NCBI GenBank assembly: GCA_029204225.1
Contig: CM055095.1
Coordinates: 76,185,431-76,249,430, forward strand
DNA from: Diphasiastrum complanatum
Taxonomy: Eukaryota > Streptophyta > Lycopodiopsida > Lycopodiales > Lycopodiaceae
DNA length: 64,000 nt
Reading direction: 5' to 3'
The position numbers and the translations under genes were made by a program. Positions 10,030 through 21,255 of this stretch are shown here, piece by piece. Under the pieces are notes generated by a model, which saw nothing but the letters and a program-made list of their open reading frames with translations, was not told the origin of the DNA and did no database searches. The stretch's first letter is position 1, and each line of letters begins with the position of its first letter.

Positions 10030-10938
10030 GAAAAAAGTAAACCTTAGGATTTTTTTTGTTACCACAAACATTCGCAAATCAAGTTTGTTTCTTGTTTAAC
10101 CTAGAAGATGAACTATTCGATGTTGGGTGATCAAGATGACACGTATGCTGGCAGATAAATTTCAAGGAGCTCAACATCGTTGAAACTTTTTGGTAGTCCA
10201 CATAAAGCATCTGAACAATTCCAATGATAATTTAAAAAAAAAAAACATTTTCAATTGCAAGGCATAAAGTGTATCAAGTAGCATAACTTATCGGAGCAAG
10301 GTGCCCAACTGATCAAAGAATGTGCGTACAAAAGAGAGAAAATTCTCAGTATCATCAGAAACTTAAACAAATCCCAATCTCACTCGTTCTAGCCCCAAAA
10401 TGCATCGATCAGAATGGAAAAGTTTGTGTTAAGGCAAAAGAAAAGCATGACTGCGTAGGAAAAGTGTACCTTGTGCCTGTTGGATTATTCTCCCATAATC
10501 CTATAGTTAATCTACATCCATTCATTTATCGAGCTCTGTAGTTTTATTCATGTTTCTACACAGTCTACAACAAACACACCAATCGCTTAACATGTGGCTT
10601 CGACAATGACAAACTATCGATGGTGTTGAAGGTTGTTTCCGTCTGTTGTGAAACTTCTATATTCCACACTCCTCCTAAAAAGATAATTTCTAGTTTAAGA
10701 TAACATAGGACTTGTAGAGTAGATCATTTGGTGTGAATATTTAGCCAAATGACATTTGGTTGAAGCCAAATCACCATTGCCATGAGAGGATCTCCTTGAT
10801 GGAAATCCAATACCATCTTTCATGATGATCATTCCACCATTCCTTCCATGCTTGAAGAAGTACCCTTGATTTGAAAGCTCCTTCCCTTAGAAAATTGTTG
10901 CACCATGATGAAAATTCAAGACCTCCATGCCTCATGAT
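10030..10938. other. Unassigned stretch
   Basis: Nothing recognisable. A 73-codon plus frame at 10320-10541 has no known motif. Confidence 0.3.
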
Positions 10939-11380
10939 TGTGAAAAATTGTCAACTAGTTTGTTGGTTTACTGGCATTTTTGGAGGCCTAAATGAAATCT
11001 CAACTTAGAAATAGTTTCATATTTGTCAATAAACACCTAAATAGTGTTTGTACTAATTTTTAAAGTAGATAAGTGGACGAGGTAGGATTTGGACCCATTT
11101 TAATTGGCTAATTTTGGTACATTGCATCTAGACTAGAATTTCTATGTTTTTTATGAAGTATCTAGAAGTTTCCAAATTAGGTCAAGTTTGGGCCAAGTGG
11201 CCAAATGAAATTTTGAAAGTTATAAATAGTTGTACCTATGTGGAGAAATAATCATCAAAGTTTATTTCTTTGTGGAGAATTCATCTCTTGTGTTTCTATG
11301 TCCATCTCATGTGTTTCTCTCTTGATATCATGAGTTTCTATGTGTAGAATGTTGATTTTGTGGTTGATCTAGCTTTCACA
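10939..11380 (+). repeat. Copia LTR, plus orientation
   Basis: Starts TGTGAAAAATTGTCAACTAG and is homologous over about 440 bp to the reverse complement of 17005-17447. It contains TATAAATAG at 11221-11229. The shared sequence ends near GATCTAGCTTTC (about 11376). Gag sequence follows almost at once, without a visible PBS, so the LTR-gag junction is deleted. Confidence 0.75.
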
Positions 11381-11394
11381 AGTGTGAAATACAT

Positions 11395-12566
11395 TACTGC
11401 AAAGAAGTTGGTAAGTGCACAACATCAAGTGAGGCTTGGTAAACTTTGAAGAAGGTTTATGAGTCCAAGTCTACATCTAGGGTCCTAACCCTAAGGAGGC
11501 AAAGGTTTCAAACTCTTCAAAAGAAGGATGAAGGTGCTCATGCTTTTGTTTTGAAAATAAAGCTTTGAGTGATGAACTAGCATGCATTAGTGAAAGCATT
11601 TAGGATGTGGATCTTGTTCAAGTTTCTCTTTATGGCTTGTTGGATAATCATGCTAATTTGGTACAAAGCTTAGCTATTCAAAAGACATTGCCAAGTATGG
11701 AGGATTTGCAATAGATTTTGTTGAATGAGGATTTCAGGTTTCTATCAAGAGATGGATCTACTTATTCATCTCAAGTTGGAGAAGAGACAACTATGTTCAT
11801 CAAAGGCAAGTTCAAGGGCAAAGGCAAAAGCAAGTGGTCAAAGGTTCAAGGTCAAGGTGAGCCTTCTACTTTTGTTGGCAAGAAGAAAGACATATCCAAG
11901 TTAAAATGCTTTTATTGTGGACTCAAAGGACATTTTGCAAGTGATTGCTTCAAGAAGAAGAGAGATCAAGGTGAGAAACAAATCAATCTAACTCTTGATG
12001 AAGATGGTGTTGATGAACAAAATTCAAATGATGCTTTTGTTATGTCATCTTGCTTGTTGGCTAATCATGGAGATATTGATCCTTGGTGGATTGATAGTGG
12101 AGCTACATCACATATGACATATCATGAAGAGTATTATTCATCTTTGATAGCATTTGAAATTAACAAGAAGGTGATCTACACGATCAATGATGGTGAGTGT
12201 GCAATCAAAGGGATTGGCACAATTCCTATTTTTCTCTCTACTAATAGGAATATGAATTTGAAGGATGTTCTGTTCAATCCATCTATCACTAAGAACCTTC
12301 TTAGTGTGAGTCAAATGCTTGACAAGGGTTTCAAAGTGGAGTTTGATGGCGATGCTTGTTTGATCAAGGAGGAGGATGAATTGATTGCAAAAGGGAAGAG
12401 GCAAGGCAAGTTGTTCAAACTTGATGCTTTTGTTGTTGCTAACCAAGTTGGATGTATGGAAAAGGAGAAATTGTCAATGCAAGAGGTATGGCTCAAGAGA
12501 TTGGGGCATCTCAACTACAAGTCATTGGAGGTGATGCCAAAGATGAACAAATCGTTATGGAAGTAA
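11395..12566 (+). pseudogene. Ty1/copia gag, protease and pre-integrase, truncated at both ends
   Basis: Gag starts abruptly in mid-domain (ESKSTSRVLTLRRQRF, HAFVLKIKALS) with stops before 11718. From 11718 a single open frame runs to 12566: a Lys/Gly-rich tail (FKGKGKSKWSK), zinc knuckle CFYCGLKGHFASDC (about 11910-11950), protease motif WWIDSGATSHMTYH (about 12086-12127), NLLSVSQMLDKG and the start of the HHCC module (WLKRLGHLNYKSLE). The first His pair is intact but the frame ends in unrelated residues before the Cys pair. Downstream it meets a gypsy pol piece. The family is close to the copia at 5.4-7.4 kb. Confidence 0.88.
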
Positions 12567-13452
12567 GAAAGTATCAGCTCAACTCCCGCAAAAAACTACT
12601 ATGGTGAAAGTTTCAAGGATAGATCCACCAAGGGCACCTGTGAGCAAGAAGATCCAGTTGAAGCAACGCTGCAACCAGGTGATTTGATGGAGTGATCTAC
12701 CCGAAGAAGCTATAGCTACAGTGGATGTTGATATTTGCAACCACAAGGCGAATGTCGCACCAGTTCTGAAGAAAGACAACAAGGCCGAATCCACCAATTT
12801 TTTATCCGATTTGCAAGCCGACAACTTAGTGATACAGAAATGAATTATTCAACCACAAAGAGGGAAGCACTGGCAATGATATATGCAGTTAAAAAGTTTT
12901 GGCACTACCTGATGGCCACACACTTTGCTTTTTATACGGACCATCAACCCTTGCTCTATCTCGTTAACAAAACTATCACTACCAAAGGCGAATCAGTGGA
13001 AATTGATCTTGAAAGCTAGACCTTATCAGCTGATTGCCGGCCAACTGTACCGAAGAGGACCAGATGGGATCCTTCGACGGTGTATTCTTCTTCATGAGGC
13101 CACCTAGATCATTTTGCTTTCACATGAAGGCATGGGTGGACCAACGAGATTGAATTATAACCTTCTACACCCGGTCTTAGCCCAAGCACCATTTGAAAAG
13201 TGGGGATTGGATTACATTGGTCCAATTCATCCTACAGCAAGAAGTACCCAGGCTCGATACATAATCGTGGCCACCGACTACCTCACCAAGTGGGTCGAAG
13301 CCAAGGCAGTAAGAGTAGATGATGCTATGACCACCGCCAAGTTTCTCTATGAAAATATCATTGTGCTCTTTGGGTGCCCGGTGGAGATAGTCAGCGATCG
13401 TGGGAGTCATCTCATCAATGAGACCATCAAGGTCCTGTTGGAGGTTGAGTAA
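12567..13452 (+). pseudogene. Ty3/gypsy RNase H and integrase fragment
   Basis: The frame at 12735-13019 carries the gypsy RNase H signature (SRQLSDTEMNYSTTKREALA, AVKKFWHYLMAT, FYTDHQPLLYLVN). After a break, 13021-13107 gives QLYRRGPDGILRRC and HEAT, part of the HHCC module, and 13114-13452 the integrase core (WGLDYIGPI, IIVATDYLTKWVEAKAV, SDRGSHLIN). The first two catalytic Asp are present; the Glu and C-terminal domain are missing because the piece ends against a minus-strand copia fragment at 13455. Internal deletions remove most of the RNase H-integrase linker. It is a different lineage from the gag-only gypsy at 1.3-5.4 kb as far as can be compared. Confidence 0.88.
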
Positions 13453-13454
13453 GA

Positions 13455-13870
13455 TCAATATTGGATAGTAGTCCTTGGATAGATGGCCTCTTTTGCAATA
13501 GAAGTGACAACAATGTATTCAAACTCGGTAGATGATAGTGACACAGATGTTTGCTTTATATTGTTCCACAATATTGGGCCTTTGTCAAATAGAAAGACAA
13601 AGCCAGATGTAGACTTTCTAGTCTCAATATCCCCAACCCAATCAACATCTGCAAATCCTTCAGAAATATTGATAGTTTGGCTAGCTCCATGACAGATGCA
13701 TAAATCTTATAGCTTGTAGATACTTCGAGACTTTCATAAGTGCTTTCCAATGTGTCAAAGTAGGATTTGATAGAAATTAACTTAATAAACTGATGAAATA
13801 GGCTAGATCATGCCTATTGCAAAGCATTGCATACATTAAGAAACCAAAAATGGAATGAAAATTAGAGTGT
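13455..13870 (-). pseudogene. Ty1/copia RT C-terminus and RNase H fragment
   Basis: Minus-strand frames give the RT tail (LAYFISLLS, FLSNPTLTHWKAL, RYLQAI), then the RNase H start (DWVGDIETRKSTSGFVFLFD, SLSSTEFEYIVVTS). Several stops and frameshifts intervene. No LTR follows at lower coordinates; a plus-strand gypsy piece begins immediately, so the 3' end has been lost. Confidence 0.8.
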
Positions 13871-14539
13871 TTCATATATTCTTTTTCAATAATAATCTAT
13901 GAACACTAATTTTTTAGCAATCAACGAGTTTTTTTTTATAATGAGAATGGTAATAAAATTGCTTTGATGGAGTCAACTATGAGAATTACATTTCAAGATT
14001 TGAAGCAACTCTACATTAGACAACTGTTTAGTGTATTTGATGTGGTAATGACAAAAGGAGTTGGCAGGATTCTAACCATTTTTCCTAGTCATATATGTCA
14101 TTTGGATTCTATTTTCAAGGAAAAATAAGTTAATTTGAAAAGCGGATTCAAGGCTGTTAAACTTTTCACATATAGATGATCAAATAGATTCTTTTGTTAT
14201 ATGGGATTTAAATAATCCAAAGGAGGAATTCATTGCTTGTATATCAAATGCATTGCAGAGAAATAAACCATTATTCCTTATTATGGAACAATTTACCAAG
14301 TAGCAACTCCGGCTACAGGGATAAAAAGAGATGCATCACAAATTGAATAGCTTATCCAATTAAGAAAGATATTGGAAAAAAAGACTTGTTGCATGTATTC
14401 TATCAACCCATGTAGGAATAGATGCTACTCAAGGAAAATACGTGTTTCATAAAACTCTTTTATAGTGATCTTATTAAATCAATGAGATGAATTTGTAGAT
14501 CAAATATTCTTTTTACAAAAGATTTGTTACAACCTTGCT

Positions 14540-15045
14540 CTATAATAAATAGTTTAGAAACGGAACCTGAAGTAGTAGTTTTGGTATTTGAAGTATAGAA
14601 CCATAGAATGGAAACCAAATGTAGCAATACCTGACTAGTGAATAATGGTTATTGATTGGAATATTACATATATTGTTAGGTATTGGCTCTCCAATACTTG
14701 ACAATATTTGAATTGGAGCTTGAAGAGCCAACAACTGTTGATTGATTCAACATGGATTTAAGGTGATTTACGTCATCGCTAATAGTGCAAAGTTTTGACA
14801 TTTTGTCAGCAAAAAACTTATTTATCAAATAGAGCCTTGCAGTAACATCATGAGTTTCATAGATACTAGTTAAAGTATCTCATGCCTCCTTGGATGTACT
14901 ATTACAACTAATGTGGGAGATTTGTGAATCCTTTAGATCCATTTTGACCCTAAAATACCCTCGATAGCCATAGAGATGCAACTACACTCTCTAGATCTTG
15001 ATTTCAAGGCAAATTTTTCATCACTCGATGTATGCATGGATATCT
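14540..15045 (-). pseudogene. Degraded Ty1/copia gag
   Basis: Beyond the PBS the minus strand has MHTSSDEKFALKSRSREC and then, in shifting frames, gag-like stretches (SQISHISCNSTSKEA, TLTSIYETHDVTARLYL, NKFFADKMSKL). These match the UBN2 gag helix pattern (compare YKTHDVTTRLHLRRKF in the 48 kb element). Stops interrupt every frame. The bases 13871-14539 presumably belonged to the same element but hold nothing I can identify. Confidence 0.6.
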
Positions 15046-15051
15046 TAGGTA

Positions 15052-15064
15052 GGCTCTGATACCA
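15052..15064 (-). promoter_or_regulatory. Copia primer-binding site (initiator tRNA-Met)
   Basis: The minus strand reads TGGTATCAGAGCC directly after the LTR terminus. This is the canonical plant copia PBS. Confidence 0.92.
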
Positions 15065-15910
15065 TGTTAAATTTCACATGTGTGAGACAGTCCAAAAGTG
15101 ATTGATCTCCTAAGATGTGGGTGATTGCACAAAGATCAAAACTATAAATTGAATTCCAAGATCTATCTCACAAATCTGAGGCAAGAGCACAATGAAACAT
15201 GCATAAATCATTCACCAAAGTACATTCACATGTGTGGGAGACTTGTGATGAAAAAAACTAAGTGTAAATAAGCCTTTCTCTCTGGTAGAGAGAGAATCCA
15301 AGTTCAAAGCCTTGGGTAGAGAGAGAAAGCCAAAAAGACTCAAAATGTAGAAACTCACATAATCTCCATAAAACTTGCAATCTAAGACACATATAAGTAG
15401 CAAATTGAGATGAAGGGGAGTGAAACATGATTGGACTCTTCTTTTTCTCCTCTAAATGTGATTGGCTTAGTGATATAATCTCACACTTGATTGGACCGAT
15501 TTCATGGGTCTCTAGCTTGTGATTGGTCACATGATCTCAATACAACACATAGGAAGTGTAACTAGCCCTCTACCATCATGACATGTGTCAAGTGCCTAGC
15601 TTACTCTTGGATTTGGCATAATCATCATGTGGCTTGTGTACTTGCTCGAGTTACCTCTAATATCAAAATTGGCCTATTCACATACTAACATGTGTAATGA
15701 CACAAAACAGTCAATATAGCCCCTAACTCAACATAGATAACTTTTTCTATTTTTCACAATCAGTAACCCCACATGTTTGACACATCATATTTTACACATA
15801 AGTTGCTTAATGAAGGTCTCAAAATTTTTAATCTGTAAATGTATATATGAAGAACGCATGTGAAAGGATTCATTACCTAATGGAATTGGTCTTGAGCATG
15901 AATTCCAACA
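15065..15910 (-). repeat. Copia LTR shared by two internal regions (846 bp)
   Basis: On the minus strand it runs from TGTTGGAATTCATGC to CATGTGAAATTTAACA. It is preceded by the polypurine tract TTAAGAGAGAG and an RNase H end, and followed by a PBS and gag. It therefore acts as the 3' LTR of one copy and the 5' LTR of the next. The terminus GTGAAATTTAACA followed by the PBS resembles that of the LTR ending near 43757. Confidence 0.8.
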
Positions 15911-16185
15911 CTCTCTCTTAATGTGGATCCTGAAAAACTTTGATCTTCAGATTTAGCATATTGTTAGATCTGAGATGATGCTCCTTTGATAGTGCCTTGG
16001 TGCAGTAATTTGTTGCCTATAATTCTGTCCTGCAGTAAACCAAAGAAATTTCCTTGCTTTGCACTTTCTCTCTAAGGTAGTGATACCTGATTTCGATATG
16101 CTTGCTTCGAAAGTGAAATCTCAGATTCAGAGAGTGTGCAATGGCGCTTTGATTGTCACAGTAGAGGGTCGTTGGATGTGACTAG
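15911..16185 (-). pseudogene. Ty1/copia RNase H C-terminus and polypurine tract
   Basis: Minus-strand translation gives TLYCDNQSAIAHSLNLRFHF, RSKHIEIRYHYLREKV and EISLVYCRTE, then a stop, then ATNYCTKALSKEH, the usual copia RNase H tail. It ends about 20 bases before the polypurine tract of the LTR at 15065-15910. The upstream part of pol is missing beyond 16185. Confidence 0.85.
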
Positions 16186-16198
16186 ATAATATCGATAT

Positions 16199-16654
16199 TT
16201 GCAAGCAGGTTCCTCAGCCAAATTGCCTAAGGAGGATCTCATCTCAGTCAAGAAGATGATGGTAGAATTCTCATATCTACCAAAAATCCAAGTGCATGAT
16301 GGAGATTTGCCAAGGCTTGAGGAGGAGACTTCTCAACACATGGTTCCAAGGAGATTCTCAAGAGGCAAGGCCGAGTCTATGTGGCTCACAATTCATGGCA
16401 AAGAGGGGCAATTTTCAGGTGGTATCTACTCCAACATATTCACTTTTGCTTCTCTTCCATTATTTGATGTACCATCTTGCTTTATTGAGATTTCTACATC
16501 TCAAAGTTCAAGTGAGGCAATGCTAGTCTTGTATGATGTCTCTTGTATGGACATATTTCATGTCTTTTATGGCCTAGATATGTTTCCAAATCATTTTGAA
16601 AGCAAGTGGTTGTGTCATCAAATGTATGCTCTTAGATCTTGTAAGAGCAAGTGA
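16199..16654 (+). other. Unrecognised 151-codon reading frame
   Basis: An uninterrupted plus-strand frame beginning MQAGSSAKLPKEDLISVKKM and ending RSCKSK. It contains VPRRFSRGKAESMWLTIHGK and a hydrophobic middle (IFTFASLPLFDVPSCFIEIS), with no clear signal peptide, zinc motif or retroelement signature. It lies between a minus-strand RNase H fragment and a minus-strand LTR. Its lack of stops contrasts with the surrounding debris. It might be an exon fragment of a captured host gene, or chance. Confidence 0.35.
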
Positions 16655-16757
16655 GATAATCTCTCATAGTGTGAAAAATATTGTTTTTCCATTTGTGAGG
16701 GAATTTGTAAACTTCTCTTGAGATTAAGCGAATCATACACAAAGGACACTTACATCT

Positions 16758-16997
16758 TTGAGAAAGTATGCAAAAGTTCATAGTATGTGGACTAGTCAAG
16801 CTAGAGTGCAAAATCTTGGCAATCAACCTTTTTGCCTATCTTGTGCTCTTGATCTTCATGGTGATTATTGTGAAAAATCAGAGATCAAAACACGTTTAGT
16901 TCATCAATTATCTTTAGCCAAATTTGGTTTCACATCTAGAAATAGCAAGAAGATAGAAGTCACTAGTTTATGCATGCTAGAACTTAGAAATGAATAA
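16758..16997 (+). other. Unrecognised 79-codon reading frame
   Basis: Plus-strand frame including NQPFCLSCALDLHGDYCEKS. The CX2CX4HX3C spacing is loosely zinc-finger-like but matches no family I can name. It follows the 16199-16654 frame by about 100 bases in another frame and could derive from the same captured sequence. Confidence 0.25.
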
Positions 16998-17004
16998 TGA
17001 TCTG

Positions 17005-17447
17005 ATCATAAACACTTGATTATGGCTTAGAAGCTAGATCAACCATAAAATCAACATTCTACACATAGAAACACATGAGATGGACATAGAAACACAAGAG
17101 ATGAATTTTCCACAAAGAAAGAAACTTTGATTATTATTTCTCCACGCACTTTCATCTATTTATAGCTTCCAAAATGTCATTTGGTCACTTGCCCCACACT
17201 TGACCTAATTCGGAAACTTCTAGATACTTCATCAAAGACCTAGAAATTTTAGTCAAGATGCAATGTACCAAAATTAGCCAATTAGAATGAGTCCAGATCC
17301 TACCTCATCCACTTATCTACTTGCCAAAAATAACACAAACACTATTTAGGCCTTTATTGACAAATATGAAACTATCTCTAAGGTGAGATTTCATTGTGGC
17401 CTCCAAAAATGTCAATTAACCAACAAATTAGTTGCAAAATTTTCACA
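17005..17447 (-). repeat. 3' LTR of a minus-strand copia, same family as 10939-11380
   Basis: On the minus strand it begins TGTGAAAATTTTGCAAC, just after the purine tract GAAGAGGGAG, and carries a TATAAATA box at about 17157-17165. It aligns in reverse complement along its length with the plus-strand LTR at 10939-11380. The outer end lies somewhere around 17000-17030. Confidence 0.75.
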
Positions 17448-17919
17448 CTCCCTCTTCAACTAGTTTTAGCATAGATTTAATCACACTATTGTGATCCAAC
17501 TTGAGAATGATCTCCATCCTAAGCATAGACCTCCTTTCTATGGTTTTATTGTAACTTTCATAATTGATATAGAGAATAGTGTCGAAATTGGATGCTTCAC
17601 TATTTCTCACATCAATTTTACACATGTAACTAGAACATGAAGAACCAAATAGAATGTAAATGTAATGCTTCCTCCATGCTTCCAACTTTGAACTCTCTGA
17701 AAAATAACAGCAACCAAACAATAAATGTGAGTAATCAACTATTGCTTGCATGTATCCTCCATCTTTGTCCTTCCTTAATATGTATCCATCATGAACATCC
17801 GTCAATGAGCCTCCATCTCCATCTTGCCATAAAATATCATCAACCTTTGATGACTTGATCATGAATGAGTGATATAATGAGCCTCCTTTAGCTTCATTTC
17901 CATAAGCAAAACCAGCCAA
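17443..17919 (-). other. Non-copia reading frame inside a copia element
   Basis: A minus-strand frame of 158 codons lies exactly where RT-RNase H should be: between the INT-RT linker (18.1-18.5 kb) and the 3' LTR, whose first bases it overlaps. It begins MAGFAYGNEAKGGSLYHSFM and includes a Gly/Asp-rich run (WQDGDGGSLTDVHDGYILRK), ending VIKSMLKLVEEGV in the polypurine tract. None of the RT or RNase H motifs are present and I recognise no family. It could be a captured host sequence or an envelope-like extra frame. Confidence 0.4.
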
Positions 17920-18087
17920 GAATTATAGTACAACTCCATCATCAAAATGATGCAAAACAATCTAGCTAGTTTTACCATATTCTAACAATTTGCACACATT
18001 CACATGAAATTGCTCAAACATGAGACAGAACAAGTAAAGTAAAATTGAACAACACTTCCTTGCTGCTCCCTTGGCCTTACTTGAGTC

Positions 18088-18600
18088 TTAAATAACCTGC
18101 AAAAACATATCCAAAGTATCTTTGCCACTTGACTTCCCTTTGATGCTCTTGACTAGCTCCAAATTTCTACCTTTTCTTTTTTTGTTGTTGAAGCCCATCC
18201 ACTTGACCATCAAAGCCATTGAACAATTTTTTTTTGCAGATCCGTTAGTTGCATCCATTCCATGAAAACCACCATCCACTTGCATAGCATCCTCTACACA
18301 AGAAAATTCACCAAAATATGTGAGAAATGCAAAATGAGTAACTTCCACTTGCTTACCATGCTCATCATAAGTGAGTCTCAAAGGTTGTTGCCTTTGCCTT
18401 GATGTCCTCCTTGGATTTTGGATTGAAGTAGGATCTTCAACATCAACATCCAAAGTATCATCAACAATGTCATCATCAAGAATGTTAGATCCAACATCCA
18501 CACCACCACTTGAAGACACTTTTTAAAAGTTTTCCTCATAAAAAATGACATCTCTTCCAATGAACACTTTCTTAATTGAAGGAAGAAAAACTTTGTAAGC
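18088..18600 (-). pseudogene. Copia integrase-RT linker fused to unrelated C-terminus
   Basis: The minus-strand frame opens with a Ser/Asp-rich linker, then the conserved RRTSRQRQQPLRLTYDEHGK, FAFLTYFGEFSCVEDAM and GFHGMDA. At the point where the RT would continue (about 18230) the sequence changes to residues rich in Lys and Gly with no RT similarity and ends at 18088. The join is in frame, so the junction was either made neatly or kept by chance. Confidence 0.7.
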
Positions 18601-18605
18601 CTTGC

Positions 18606-19291
18606 TTACCTCACTTTAAACAACAAAAATACCTTTTTTTGAAGATGGATCATCCTTTGTCCTATCATCAAGAGTGATGTTGATATAGCAAATGCATCCA
18701 AAAGTTTGAAAAACTTGACACTTGGCCTTCTACCAAACAACATCTCGAAAGGGGTCTTTCCATCCAATACCACTCTCGACCATCTATTGCATAGAAAATT
18801 AGCACACAACAAAGCTTGATCCCAAGAGGATTTAGGAAGATTTGCACCTAACCTCATGGCTTTGGCACCTTCACATAAGGTTTCTTCCTCTCGTCCACTC
18901 CATTTTTTTGTGGTGTCCTTGGGCTTGTGTACTCCCTCTTGATCCCATTCGCATTGGTAGAAATGTACTCACTGTCATTGTCACTCCTCAAGCACTTGAT
19001 CTTGGTAGAAAATTGAATCTCCCTTGCAATCTTGAACTTGAAAAAGACATCAAACATCTCATCTTTGCTTTTTAGTAGATAGACCCAACAAAATCTACTA
19101 AAATCATCAATAAAAGTCACATACATTTTAGCACCTCCATTGCTAATTGTAGTAACACCATGAATATTCGAATGCACAAGTTGAAAAGGCTTACTTGACC
19201 TTGATGTAGATCTCTTGTAAGGTAACCTATGTGATTTTGATAAAGCACAAACATGATTCAAGCTTGTTAAAGAATTGGGAAGACCAAACAT
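18606..19291 (-). pseudogene. Ty1/copia integrase
   Basis: The minus-strand frame 18854-19291 holds the last Cys of the zinc module (HVCALSKSHRLPYKRSTSRS), the core (FQLVHSNIHG, TFIDDFSRFCWVYLL, CLRSDNDSEY, TPQKNGVDERKK) and then a shift to 18606-18857 (SSWDQALLCANFLCNRWSR, GKTPFEMLFGRRPSVKFF). The first catalytic Asp is Asn (HSNIH). The upstream end meets a gypsy fragment at about 19292. Confidence 0.9.
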
Positions 19292-19303
19292 AGGATGTAG
19301 GAC

Positions 19304-20142
19304 CTACTCATCAGTCAGCTCAGTCTCCTTGTTATAAGTCAGAGCATGTTGCCAAGGGACTAAATCATCGTCCATTGAATTCTCAATAGATTCCGCTGAC
19401 AGCCATGTTACGTTTATCATATTCACTTTAAATGTAATTGGTGTATCCATGGTGTAACACTTGGGTGAAGATGTGCTAGGTCCAGGATCTGATTCATATT
19501 GACATGCTTGGTAGTCAATAGTTGCTAATACATCTGTCCATCTCATGACATCCGTCTCTAAATCGTAGTGACCACCCTTGGCTTGCCTTGGGCGATCTAT
19601 CGTGTGATTTGTCATGGATGATCTGTCATCAACCTTGGGTGCAAGTGGTTTCACCCCCCATGTGGTTGGATCGACCTTTACAGCCCGCTCTCTGTTCTCA
19701 AAGGTGAGTTTTCCCATACCCAGTTGTGTACTACTTGCGCAATCCTCAACCATGGTCTTTCCAGTAAAATGTGGTATGCAGATGGAGATTTAGGTATATT
19801 CATTACTACAAAGGTGATCACAAACTGCATGCCTGCTATTTTTATAGGGATATCGACAACCACACCCTTCGGTTTTACACAAGTTTGATCCTCTAGCTTG
19901 ATGGCAAATCTTGCTGGCTTCAATCCCAATAAACCTCACTTTTGATACAAAGTAGTGGAGATCAAATTGACACCTGATCCTCCATCTACTACTGCTGCCT
20001 CATCCTCAAATCTCTTGTGTTTGATTGGTAGGGTGATGTTGTGTTCCTCACTTTCCCATGCTGCCCTGATGTGGAGGACATTACTAGTCTCTTCGTAGCC
20101 CGTACAATATATGGGCTCAGGCGCTATTGGCTCCGCGTCCAC
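19304..20142 (-). pseudogene. Ty3/gypsy protease region
   Basis: Minus-strand frames give a gypsy pre-protease and protease: AAVVDGGSGVNLIS (active-site DGGSG in place of the usual D[ST]G context), LKPARFAIKLEDQ, VVVDIPIKIAGMQFVITFVV and AYHILLERPWLR, the conserved flap and C-terminal ILGRPWL segment. The downstream tail to 19304 is acidic and ends against copia integrase. The enzyme would cut Gag-Pol. Two frame changes and a stop (at 19930-19935) break it. It follows gag zinc knuckles in the expected order on the minus strand. Confidence 0.8.
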
Positions 20143-20193
20143 TTTGGCCCATTCAACTAGAAGGCTTTTAGTTTGTGGTGCAATCTGTAGTAA

Positions 20194-21255
20194 TTACCCG
20201 AGGGGTAAGCTAACATGGCTCACTAGTAAGCTTGTGAGCCTTTTAGTGCGCGGTTCCTCGGGCTCTACCATGTGGAAAGGTGGTTCATGACGATGCAATC
20301 GATCATTCTGAATAGTGCACGATGGTGAGCCCGTTCGTGGTTTCCGTTCGTCATCAACAAGAGGTTCCATAGGATTGTCCTTTGCGTGCTCTTTTTCCTC
20401 CACTTGTGCTCTCTGTACCCAGTGCTGTATCTTCTGGTACTGTCTCCTTTCTCTCCTCACATTCGGATATGGCACTGAAGTTAAGGGTTGGTGACCGATG
20501 GTGGTGGTGAGGGAGCCACTTCCTTCCTCTTCTGTGCTCATGTAACGGCTAACACAGGGGCATGGAATTGTTGCCTCTCTAGTGGCATCCCCTCTGAAAC
20601 TATTGCTTGTTGTATTGCAATGAAGTTCAATGGTGCGCTAGTCCCAGGTCCCAATGACAATTTTTGTAGTAGTGTCCATAGCCGCATTCTTGGCAAAAGG
20701 ATGTATATTTCCCCTTGTAAGGACATTCAACAATTCTGTGTCCCTAGCCACATCTTTAGCAGCCATAATTTCTTCCGCCTTGACGCTGAGTTTGAACTGC
20801 ATAGGCCGCAATATATTCTTTTATGGCAGGATCCATAAATGGTTCATCCGGCCCATAGCATTGCTACTGCTCATGTTGAAGTGATATTGGCATCTCTGGT
20901 TCTGCTACTGTTAAGTTTACGTGGGCCACCTGTTGATTGGCTGGCCCCGATGGTGCAGGTAAGGCCATACGCTGTTGATTATTTGGTGTGCTATACCTCG
21001 GTGCCGCATTTGGTGCCCCTAGATAATAGGGGCAAGAAGTCTAATAAGGACTCCATTTCCTGTTGGACAATTCCGGGGTTAAATGGGCAAAATGCCGTAT
21101 CGTGCGATGCTCCATTGCACAAATGACAAAATCTATGGGTCAATCTCAAAATGCTTTAGGACAGGGCACTTGTTCGCTGTATGATTTTGTGTGCATACTG
21201 AACACCATACATTTTTGCGTCGGGGATACTGTAGCTGGTTTTGTTCCGGTAGATC
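20194..21255 (-). pseudogene. Ty3/gypsy gag C-terminal region with zinc knuckles
   Basis: Bases 21093-21255 are close to 2760-2920, the zinc-knuckle part of the gag-only gypsy (CSVCTQNHTAN and a degraded second knuckle). Lower down, about 20640-20690 reads CQECGYGHYYKNC, a third, slightly short knuckle. The stretch 20194-20541 is a charged spacer leading to the protease. The piece starts abruptly at 21255, where it is fused to the middle of a gypsy LTR. Confidence 0.75.
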
